Source: UBA8752 sp964223495
Lineage (GTDB): Bacteria > Bacteroidota > Bacteroidia > Flavobacteriales_D > Sanyastnellaceae
NCBI GenBank assembly: GCA_964223495.1
Contig: CAXQGL010000006.1
Location: forward strand, 1 to 59,318
Direction of reading: 5' to 3'
DNA: 59,318 bases
Part shown: positions 33,824 to 41,702 of the stretch, in pieces
How positions within the stretch are numbered: position 1 is the stretch's first letter
Layout of the letters: the number at the start of each line of letters is the position of its first letter
Position numbers and translations under genes: made by a program
Notes under the pieces: model-generated
What the model was told of the DNA's origin: nothing
Databases searched by the model: none
What the model saw: the letters and a program-made list of their open reading frames with translations, nothing else

Positions 33824-36762
33824 TCAGAGTCATCTGGCATCTGTCGATGCTGGCAGGGTTGATGTCAGCGGGAATCGTCCATGGCCAAGACGCTCTCGAC
33901 CAAACATTTCTGCGGCGTTACAACCTGCAGACCATGCAGGGCGGTTTGGCGATCACCACCTCTCCGGACGGGGGGTTCATTGCGACCGGCCAGCACCAGA
34001 ACAATGGCAGTGCCGGGGGGTGTGATGTCTATGTGTACAAAGTGGATGCCTGTGGGAACCGGGAGTGGTTCAACCTCTATGGCGGTCCCGAATCAGAGGG
34101 AGGAAAGAGCATTGAGCCCACCGCTGATGGGGGATACATCATCGGGGGATCCAGGGCGACACTCGTCGGTGTGGATGGTCTGGGAAACAACATCACGGAA
34201 GACCAGGGCTTTGTGATGAAAATCGCAGGGGATGGGTCACTCGAGTGGTACCATTATCTGGAGAACATGGCTTGGATTTTCGATGTGCAACCCATGGCAA
34301 TGGGATACATCGCGATGGGCCAGGCATCCTCAAGGGCAGTACTGTTGCGGTTGGACGACAACGGGAACGTCATGTGGGCCAAACGCTATCCCTCGTTGAG
34401 CGAGAATGCATTGACGGTGACACCCCTGAGCGACGGGGGTTTCTTCTTCGTTTCCAACCAGCCCATGAGCGGTCGCGACGTGGAAGTGGCCCGGGTCGAT
34501 GCCAACGGCAACCCCATTTGGATGAAGAGCTATGGAGCCGGATTCGGTGAGAACGAGCACATCGCATGGGGGTGCAATGCCCTCGTGGATGAGGATGAGG
34601 GTGTGGCCTATGTGCTGGGCCCGACGGTGACCGGAGGCATCGGGGGGGAGGACATCCTGCTCATGAAGCTCAACATCTCGGATGGCACAACCGTTTGGTC
34701 CCGTGCGCTCGGAAGCGTCGGAGATGACCTGGGAAGGGACCTCATCTTCGTCCCGGGAGGCTTGGCCCTGCTTGGCAGTTCCAATGGATACGGCGCCGCC
34801 ATGGTCGACCATCCGGAAGTGCTTTCCCAAAGCCTCGAGGAGCACGACATCCTGTTGGCCAAGATCAACACTTCGGGATTCGTCCAATGGGCCCAGACAT
34901 ACGGGGGCAATGAACGCGACAAGGCGGTCGGGGTCCGGTTTTCTCCGGACCTGGGCTACACGATATCGGCCTACACATCGTCGAGCGTGTTCGGAAACGA
35001 GGGCGGGTCGATGGACCCCTTGTTCATCAGGGCCGATTTCGAGGGGCAGGTGTCGTGCCAGAACATTCCGGTCAGCCTGGTTTCCCTGCCCGTGCCGGTT
35101 TCCTCTGCAGATCTGACTTCATCCGAGGTCTTCATCACGAATCCGCTTTCGGGCCCCATCACCGTGTCCAGCTTCGAGCCGGAAGACATCTATCAATGTC
35201 AGGTCTGCTTCAACGAACCGCAGTTCGAGGTGGACGATGCCCAGCTTTGCCTCGGTGACACCATCGAGGTGGTCAACACCACCGAATTGGGCCTCCGATG
35301 CCACCAATACTGGGAAGTGCTGGGTGGTGGCATCAATTGGGAGGTGTTGCCTGGAACGGTGGATACCTTGAGGCTCGTGCCCACGCAGACCGGGTCGATC
35401 GACATCGTCCTGGCCTCGATCTGCGGAGGGTCCGCGACTTGGGAGGTGAATGTTGAAGTGTATGATGTGCAGGCCGAGGCCTTTGCTCCGGCGCCCTACA
35501 GCGGCTATGAGGTATCCTGTCCGGATGCCGCGGACGGGAGCATCACCGAGGCGGCTTCGGGCGGCCTCGTCATCGGTGGCGGCTACAGCTGGGAATGGCA
35601 AGCTTCGGACGAAACCTATGTGGACACTTCCGGCCTCCCTGTTGGTTGGTACAAGGGCGTCGTGACCGACCTGCTGGGTTGCACGGACACCATCGAGGTC
35701 CTGCTCGAGGCCCCTACCGAGCTCAACATCCTCGCCACGGCGGTGTCGGACTACAACGGTTATCCCGTCCGTTGTTTCGATTCCGAGGATGGGGTGGTAT
35801 ACCTGGATGCGAGCGGGGGAATACCGAATTACGCATTCCCCGCTGAGGGTGGCTTCACCACCAGCGATACCTTGGTGGGGCTGGCTGCTGGAGAAAACGT
35901 CTTCATGGTGGTGGATGCCAATGGCTGTGTGGCCCAGGATACGCTGTTCCTGGCGGCGCCGGCACCGCCGCTGCTGATCCTCAGTGTGGAACCCGACACC
36001 TGCCTTTCCGGTGAAGGAGAGCTTCGGGCGGACTTCGCCGTGGATGTCCCCCCTGCGGCGGTCATTTGGCCTGACGGATTTGAGGCCCCGACACCACTCT
36101 CGCCCTTCTCAGAGGAGCAGGTGGGCCTCGAAGCGGGCATCTACGAAGTGGAGCTGCTCGACGGCAACGGCTGTCTCACCACCCTGGAAATTGAGGTTCC
36201 GGCCACCTATCCATCCGAGGTGGATTTCATCACGGGGCCGGAGGAAATATGCTTCCCGGGTGCGGACGTCCTGTTCGAAGATCTCACGCCCGATTCGGTG
36301 CAGGTGCGCCACTGGAACTTCGGGGACGGGTCCTTCATGAGCAGGCCTGGAGGCGACGGAAACGGAGCCGATGAGGCCATGCATACTTACCTCTCCTCGG
36401 GGACGTTCGAAGTCATCCTGACGGTGGTCAATGGCGACGGCTGCACTTCGGAGAGTGCCGAGGTGGTCGATGTGATCGACGGCATGACCGTCTATGTTCC
36501 TTCGGCCTTCACGCCGGACAACGACGGATTGAATGATGGTTTCGGTCCGGTCATGACGGGGGTGGAATCCTTCACCTTCTGGATTTTCGACCGGTGGGGT
36601 GATCCCGTATTCGAAACCGATCAGGAGGGCTGGTGGTGGAACGGCAGTCCCCGCAATGAAGGCCTGTCCCACAAGACGGAGATGTTCACCTGGCGCCTGG
36701 AGGCCCAAGGCAGCTGTGACGCCTTCAACATCTACACGGGTTCGGTCGTCCTGCTTCGCTGA
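33820..36762 (+). CDS. large secreted propeller/PKD protein with gliding-motility-type (T9SS type B) C-terminal domain
   Basis: 980 residues from GTG 33820 (VIRVIWHLSMLAGLM), signal peptide ending IVHGQ. The first 400 residues repeat the pattern (D)GGxxxxG....v.k.d..G...W...yG that marks beta-propeller proteins of the T9SS cargo type. SprB-like or Ig-like strands follow (TDLLGCTDTIEVLLEAPTEL, VVDANGCVAQDTLFL), then a PKD domain (WNFGDGSF through FEVILTVVNGDGC). The last 85 residues are CHU_C: VYVPSAFTPDNDGLNDGF and FWIFDRWGDPVFET. It is expected on the surface or in the medium as a scaffold or adhesin. It is coupled to the preceding small gene by a four-base overlap. Confidence 0.88.
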   Translation: MIRVIWHLSMLAGLMSAGIVHGQDALDQTFLRRYNLQTMQGGLAITTSPDGGFIATGQHQNNGSAGGCDVYVYKVDACGNREWFNLYGGPESEGGKSIEPTADGGYIIGGSRATLVGVDGLGNNITEDQGFVMKIAGDGSLEWYHYLENMAWIFDVQPMAMGYIAMGQASSRAVLLRLDDNGNVMWAKRYPSLSENALTVTPLSDGGFFFVSNQPMSGRDVEVARVDANGNPIWMKSYGAGFGENEHIAWGCNALVDEDEGVAYVLGPTVTGGIGGEDILLMKLNISDGTTVWSRALGSVGDDLGRDLIFVPGGLALLGSSNGYGAAMVDHPEVLSQSLEEHDILLAKINTSGFVQWAQTYGGNERDKAVGVRFSPDLGYTISAYTSSSVFGNEGGSMDPLFIRADFEGQVSCQNIPVSLVSLPVPVSSADLTSSEVFITNPLSGPITVSSFEPEDIYQCQVCFNEPQFEVDDAQLCLGDTIEVVNTTELGLRCHQYWEVLGGGINWEVLPGTVDTLRLVPTQTGSIDIVLASICGGSATWEVNVEVYDVQAEAFAPAPYSGYEVSCPDAADGSITEAASGGLVIGGGYSWEWQASDETYVDTSGLPVGWYKGVVTDLLGCTDTIEVLLEAPTELNILATAVSDYNGYPVRCFDSEDGVVYLDASGGIPNYAFPAEGGFTTSDTLVGLAAGENVFMVVDANGCVAQDTLFLAAPAPPLLILSVEPDTCLSGEGELRADFAVDVPPAAVIWPDGFEAPTPLSPFSEEQVGLEAGIYEVELLDGNGCLTTLEIEVPATYPSEVDFITGPEEICFPGADVLFEDLTPDSVQVRHWNFGDGSFMSRPGGDGNGADEAMHTYLSSGTFEVILTVVNGDGCTSESAEVVDVIDGMTVYVPSAFTPDNDGLNDGFGPVMTGVESFTFWIFDRWGDPVFETDQEGWWWNGSPRNEGLSHKTEMFTWRLEAQGSCDAFNIYTGSVVLLR

Positions 36763-36807
36763 TCCTTGGCTGCCTGAATTGCCGGCCTGAACTGTTCGTG
36801 CATGGTG

Positions 36808-36814
36808 TAGCTTG
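36808..36814 (+). promoter_or_regulatory. putative -7 element TAGCTTG, 5 nt before ATG
   Basis: TAGCTTG in the 57-base gap after the CHU_C gene. The ATG at 36820 begins five bases after it. Confidence 0.4.
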
Positions 36815-36819
36815 GTGCC

Positions 36820-37593
36820 ATGAGCGAGCACCATACCCTGAGGAGTGGCATTGGCCTGTTGTGTGCCGGATTGTTCCTGATGGGATGTTCATCGGAAAAA
36901 CGCCTGGGCGAATCCCGTGTGGAGCACCGCAGGTACAATGCGGGTTGGCATGTGAACGTGCCGAATCAGGGCCCGACGGCAACGTCCAGTCCTTCGGAAG
37001 TCACGGCATCCATGGAGGAGGTGATCTTTGATTCCGACAAAGGACCAACCGCTCCAAAGGTGGATTGGAGTGGATTCCGAACGGGGATGGTCCGTCCCAC
37101 CGCAACCTCACCTCAACGGGCCAATTCAGGACAGCACGCCACCGTCACCAGGAAGGACCCTCCCGGAACGACGTGGGCTTCCAGAATGGAGGAGGAGTCC
37201 CTGATCCTGGGCAGTTCCATCGAGGCGGTCCCGGTGTTGGAGGGACCGGCCGAAGGGCAGGAATTGCCGGAGGCGGTCTATGGTCGGCATCCCGGCGCCG
37301 TGCCCGGATTCATCCTTTCACTGGGGTGGCTCTTTGGATTCATCGGGGCATTGGCCTTGGAGGGTCTCGGCATGTTCAATACGGCATTTCCATTGGCTTT
37401 GGGATTCATCGCCAGTGTAGCGGGTTACCTCGTTTCGAGGAAATCGTACCGCATGTCAAAGAGCCACCCGGAGCAGTATCCCAGGGGGGGACTGTCTCGG
37501 GTGGCCCGTTGGTTGTCGGTGGCGTTTCTCGCCCCGATTGCACTTTATCTCGTGCTGATCATCCTCTTCGTCTTCATTCTGGGAGGATGGTAA
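36820..37593 (+). CDS. lipoprotein with C-terminal membrane helices, unknown function
   Basis: 257 residues. Lipobox LMGC near residue 23, then a motif KRLGESRVEHRRYNAGWHVN seen in many short Bacteroidota lipoproteins (basic, RRYxxGxH). The central 100 residues are polar, low-complexity and probably unfolded. The last 100 residues contain three hydrophobic stretches (GFILSLGWLFGFIGALALEG, FPLALGFIASVAGYLVS, LSVAFLAPIALYLVLIILFV). A lipidated outer-leaflet N-terminus combined with inner-membrane helices is unusual, and the topology is uncertain. Family not recognised. It converges on the M43 paralogue, with 13 bases between stops. Confidence 0.7.
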   Translation: MSEHHTLRSGIGLLCAGLFLMGCSSEKRLGESRVEHRRYNAGWHVNVPNQGPTATSSPSEVTASMEEVIFDSDKGPTAPKVDWSGFRTGMVRPTATSPQRANSGQHATVTRKDPPGTTWASRMEEESLILGSSIEAVPVLEGPAEGQELPEAVYGRHPGAVPGFILSLGWLFGFIGALALEGLGMFNTAFPLALGFIASVAGYLVSRKSYRMSKSHPEQYPRGGLSRVARWLSVAFLAPIALYLVLIILFVFILGGW

Positions 37594-37606
37594 GGATGCG
37601 CGTCGG

Positions 37607-40600
37607 TTACTCGCAGGAGTTGCCGAAGTTCGAGAGCATCTCCAGGATGTCCGTCACGCCGGTGATGCCGTCCTGATCGAGGTCGGCTTGACAATCCCCT
37701 TCACAGCCGAAGTTGCCCAGGGACACGAGGACGTCGCTCACGGTGATGATGCCGTCGTTGTCGAAGTCACCCGGGCACAGCACGGGATATTCACAGGTAC
37801 CATCCTCATCCGTGGCATTCGGGTCGTAGTTGGTGGCTTCGGGGTCGGTGCAGCCCGGAATCTCATCCGTGTCGCACACCCCATCCTGATCCACGTCCGC
37901 CGTACAGTTTCCACCGCAAACGCCCAAGGCATCCTCGTACAGACACGAGCCGTCATCCAGCGTGGCGGCTGCGTCATAGTTGCACGCGGAAGCATCGGTG
38001 CAACCTGGCACGTCCGGGATGGTGGTGGGACAGATGTCGCTCAGGTTGAAAGTAGCATCATACGACACGGCCTGACCACCTCCTGACCATCCGTTGTACA
38101 GGATGAAGCTCCAGGTACCGGTTCCGGAAAGGTTGGTGGTCGAGAGGTCGACCGTGGCCGTATAGGTGCCGGAAGTGGAGGTGTTCCAACTGCTTGGCCA
38201 TATGGTACTGTACAGCCCGAGGCAGTTGCAGCCGGCCGGGGAGTCATTGTAGCCTCCAAAGCTGATGCACAGACCATTGGGGTCGGTAATGCCCACGGCC
38301 ATGTCGGCGGGCCAGGCACCACCACCGCCAGTGAAGGTCAGGGTAATGTCGAAACTGGTGGGCACCGGATTCGCCGTTGCCTCCACAGTGAAGGCGCTGC
38401 TGGATTGTCCTGGGGACAGCACCGCGCTGATGGCACCATCGACTGAACAGTCGCAACCATAGCTGGGATTGGGTGCAATGCAGGAGCCATCGTCGATTGT
38501 GGCTTCCGCATCGTAGTTGCACGCACTGGCATCCGTGCAGCCGTAGCAGCTGTAGTCACAGGTGCCATCGTCATTCTCCGCACTGGCGTCGTAGTTGCAC
38601 GCCGTGGCATCCGTGCATCCGCAAGAGAACTCACAGGGCGGCACGATGTTGGGGCGAAGGACATAGAGGCCTTCCTCGATGTGACTCACGATCACATTGC
38701 CCGACCCGAAGTAGGGATAGTTGCTCCAAGTTCCATTGAACTGGGCGGAGTTGCTGGCGGGATAGACGTCGAAGAAGGCGACTTCCTCAAGTTGCCCCTG
38801 GGCCACATTGGCAAGGTCGAGGATGCGCAAACCGGCGCGGTAATTCGACTGATAGACCAACCCATTGTGGGTATACAGGTTGTGGTCGATGGCGGGTGTG
38901 GAACCGAGGTGTGTGCCGATCAATGCCACATTGTTCAGGTCCTGCACATCGACGATGTACGTACGTGTATTCTGACCGCTGTTCTGTTCGTCGAGTTCAT
39001 CGTTGACCAGCAGGTACTTCTGGTCTTCGGTCAGCCAACCCTGGTGGGTGTATGACGAACCCGCATAACCGGTCGCGCTGACGAGGAGAGGGTCGCTGGC
39101 ATCGGTTACATCCACGATGGTCACGGTATTCTCATTGAAGCAGAAGGCAATCTCCTGGCCACTGTACTGGGTGTCCGGACCGGTGTAGTTCACGATTTGG
39201 GCATCGTGCGTGTATCCGTCCTCCGCGAAGCTCCCAATCAAGGTGGGGGTCAGCGGATTGCTGATGTCGATGATGTTGAGTCCGCCTGAGAAGGTGCCTG
39301 CACCGATGGGGTAAGCCCTTCCCGAAGATTCGTTGATCGCGATGTTGTGGCAGTTTCCGAAGCCGGCATAATGGGCATCCGAGGTGAAGGTCGCAGGCGG
39401 ATTGGTCACATTGCGAAGCTTGGTCAGGTCGAAGACCTGCATACCATGTCCTGAAGCCTCTGATACGATGAAGGCGTGGTCCGCATAGACCTTGATGTCG
39501 CGCCAGGAGGAATTCGAGGTGTGGGTGGGCAATTCACCGAGGAAGACCGGATTCACCGGGTCGGAGATGTCGATGAAGGCGGTTCCCGTCGTCTTTCCGA
39601 GCAGTGCATATTCCTTGCCGTCGAGCGGATCGGTCCAACCCCAGATGTCATTCATCTCTCCACCACCCACGGCACTGAGGTTCATGTGGGACATGAGGTC
39701 GACCTGGTCACAGGGGTAGATGCCTGCAAACCCATCGACACAGGGTTCCGACGGGGGCACCGACGGGTCGCATATGCCGTCACCGTCCGTGTCAAAGGCG
39801 CAATCACCATTGCACACGCCGATGGCATCGTATTGGCCGACACAGTCGTCGACGTCGTCACACACGCCATCACCGTCCACATCGGCGGCGCATGTGCCAC
39901 CGCAGACACCGAGGGCATCTTCCTGCGTGCCGTTGCAGTCACAATCCCCTTCCGGGATATCGGTGCAGCCGCACTCGTAGATGGCGCCTGGCCCTCCGCA
40001 TACGCCGCAGGCATCCAGTTCCGCACAGGAGCCGTCGTCTACTTCCGCAGCAGCATCGTAGTTGCACGCCGTGGGGTCCGTACATCCTTCGATCACCGAG
40101 GGTGTCGTGCAGAATTCGGTGACATCGGAAGTGGCGAAGGAGCCGCCCGAAGCTACAACCGTGCCGTCCACCGTAAAGGAGTATGACCCGTTGCCGTAAC
40201 CACAGCAGATTCCGTCCCCAAAGCTGTCATTGATGGTGAGCGTGTAGCAACCGGAGCACAATTCCTCGGTGATGGTGTAGCTGGTGTTGTTGGAATACCC
40301 GCTTCCCGACATCACAACCCCCCCGCTGGCGTCCACCAGGTTCCAGCTGGTCTCACTGGCGTAATCGTCCGTGAGCAGGTTCATCGTGAAGGTCTGGGTG
40401 GTCCCGGGCACACAGGAACCATCATCGATGGTGGCGCTGGCGTCATAATTGCAGGCCGTGGGGCTCGTACAACCGTAGCAACTGAAGTCACAGGAGCCGT
40501 CGTCATTGACGGCCGCCGGATCGAAGTTGCAGGCAGTGTCATCGATGCAGCCGCAATCCACCTCGCAGGGCGGGGCACATCCGTTGGAATTCAGGATGCT

Positions 40601-41560
40601 CGCACGGGCTCCACCGGGTTGGAAGAGGGCCTGCATCCGGGCGGCCTGACCGGCCGTGAAGAGGTTCATGCAGGCATCGTCGGAATAGTCCATGTAGTTC
40701 TGGACCATGTCTTCCGTATTGCAACTCACATGACCGAGGGCGCATCCGAAATTGGAGCCATCGGACTCGGGGGTGTCGACCACCTGGTCGTCGACACTGC
40801 AACCGCCGTCTCCCCAAATGTGGCGGAGGTTGAGCCAGTGTCCCACCTCGTGGGTTCCGGTGCGACCGAGGTCGAAGGGTGACGTGGCCGTGCCGATGTT
40901 GCCGGTGTATTGGTATCCGCAGACGACGCCATCGGTGTTGGCCGGGCCTCCGGGAAATTGTGCGTACCCCAACAACCCGCCTCCGAGGTTGCAGACCCAG
41001 TAGTTGAGGTAGTCACCTGCAGGCCACGCGTCCGAACCGCCTTGGCTGGAGAACTTCATCGCATCGTTGGAGCTGAAGCTGCTGACCGTGGTGGGCACGC
41101 GCAGGATGCCCGTGGTCGGCGCACCGCTCGGATCGAAGGATGCGAGACAGAATTCGATCTCGGTATCGGCCGCCTGGGACCAGATGTTGTCCTGGTCGGC
41201 ATTGGTCCGCCGGAAATCCTCATTGAGGATGTCCAGCTGGGATTGGATCTGAGCGTCGGAAATGTTCTGGGTGCTGTTGGCGTAGATGACGTGGAAGACC
41301 ACGGGAATGGTCACGACGACACTCTGGCCGGCAGCACGCTGTTCCTCGACAATGGGCGCCCACTGGGCGGTATGGTTCTCAATTTGCTGATGCGCATCCG
41401 TAAACTTCTGGAAGCCCATGAGTTGCGTGTGCTTCTCGTGGGCAGAGCAGGTGCGCTGGGCCGGTGTGGAAGCATCAACATCCGAGTCGGAGAAGGAGGC
41501 CAATTGGGCTTCGGCAAGCCATGGGAACATGAGTAGGCCGAGGAAAAAGGGAAGTTTCAT
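37607..41560 (-). CDS. giant secreted M43 metallopeptidase with choice-of-anchor-B/LVIVD propeller, P-domain-like region and dockerin-like tail
   Basis: 1317 residues, signal peptide ending LAEAQ. The N-terminal 500 residues parallel the 28033 gene: zinc motif HEVGHWLNLRH at 237-247, ACNFD/ACNYD repeats, beta domain with DSFGDGICCGYGNG. One CDCNG/DGVCDDVD unit follows. A propeller of LVIVD-like repeats (TAFIDISDPVNPVFLGEL, LNIIDISNPLTPTLIGSF, TIVDVTDASDPLLV) is the choice-of-anchor B type. After two ACNYD repeats comes a P/Homo-B-like beta domain (WPADMAVGITDPNG, GTWSFILYNGWSGGG). It ends in two more Cys repeats and a four-Cys dockerin-like tail. Secreted proteolysis or binding is inferred. 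A TAAATTG box lies 35 bases upstream. Confidence 0.87.
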   Translation of the reverse strand: MKLPFFLGLLMFPWLAEAQLASFSDSDVDASTPAQRTCSAHEKHTQLMGFQKFTDAHQQIENHTAQWAPIVEEQRAAGQSVVVTIPVVFHVIYANSTQNISDAQIQSQLDILNEDFRRTNADQDNIWSQAADTEIEFCLASFDPSGAPTTGILRVPTTVSSFSSNDAMKFSSQGGSDAWPAGDYLNYWVCNLGGGLLGYAQFPGGPANTDGVVCGYQYTGNIGTATSPFDLGRTGTHEVGHWLNLRHIWGDGGCSVDDQVVDTPESDGSNFGCALGHVSCNTEDMVQNYMDYSDDACMNLFTAGQAARMQALFQPGGARASILNSNGCAPPCEVDCGCIDDTACNFDPAAVNDDGSCDFSCYGCTSPTACNYDASATIDDGSCVPGTTQTFTMNLLTDDYASETSWNLVDASGGVVMSGSGYSNNTSYTITEELCSGCYTLTINDSFGDGICCGYGNGSYSFTVDGTVVASGGSFATSDVTEFCTTPSVIEGCTDPTACNYDAAAEVDDGSCAELDACGVCGGPGAIYECGCTDIPEGDCDCNGTQEDALGVCGGTCAADVDGDGVCDDVDDCVGQYDAIGVCNGDCAFDTDGDGICDPSVPPSEPCVDGFAGIYPCDQVDLMSHMNLSAVGGGEMNDIWGWTDPLDGKEYALLGKTTGTAFIDISDPVNPVFLGELPTHTSNSSWRDIKVYADHAFIVSEASGHGMQVFDLTKLRNVTNPPATFTSDAHYAGFGNCHNIAINESSGRAYPIGAGTFSGGLNIIDISNPLTPTLIGSFAEDGYTHDAQIVNYTGPDTQYSGQEIAFCFNENTVTIVDVTDASDPLLVSATGYAGSSYTHQGWLTEDQKYLLVNDELDEQNSGQNTRTYIVDVQDLNNVALIGTHLGSTPAIDHNLYTHNGLVYQSNYRAGLRILDLANVAQGQLEEVAFFDVYPASNSAQFNGTWSNYPYFGSGNVIVSHIEEGLYVLRPNIVPPCEFSCGCTDATACNYDASAENDDGTCDYSCYGCTDASACNYDAEATIDDGSCIAPNPSYGCDCSVDGAISAVLSPGQSSSAFTVEATANPVPTSFDITLTFTGGGGAWPADMAVGITDPNGLCISFGGYNDSPAGCNCLGLYSTIWPSSWNTSTSGTYTATVDLSTTNLSGTGTWSFILYNGWSGGGQAVSYDATFNLSDICPTTIPDVPGCTDASACNYDAAATLDDGSCLYEDALGVCGGNCTADVDQDGVCDTDEIPGCTDPEATNYDPNATDEDGTCEYPVLCPGDFDNDGIITVSDVLVSLGNFGCEGDCQADLDQDGITGVTDILEMLSNFGNSCE
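39765..40025 (-). repeat. single CDCNG/TSP3-like unit in the M43 paralogue
   Basis: One repeat unit of the same type as the tandem arrays at 25870-26402 and 28821-30450, reading CGCTDIPEGDCDCNGTQEDA then DGVCDDVDDCVGQ. It shows how array size varies between paralogues. Confidence 0.65.
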
Positions 41561-41595
41561 TCCAGTGATTTGGTAAACGACTTGGTCCGGGATAT

Positions 41596-41602
41596 CAATT
41601 TA
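41596..41602 (-). promoter_or_regulatory. putative -7 element TAAATTG on minus strand
   Basis: TAAATTG facing the 37607-41560 gene, 35 bases before its ATG, in the 142-base divergent gap. Confidence 0.35.
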
Positions 41603-41702
41603 CGCCCGTCGAACCGCTCACAGAGAATGAGATTTGTCATCGTAAGGGGTTTTGTAACCTGTAAAATGGAAGCAACGTACAAGCAGTGAAACCTGACTTG
41701 TC

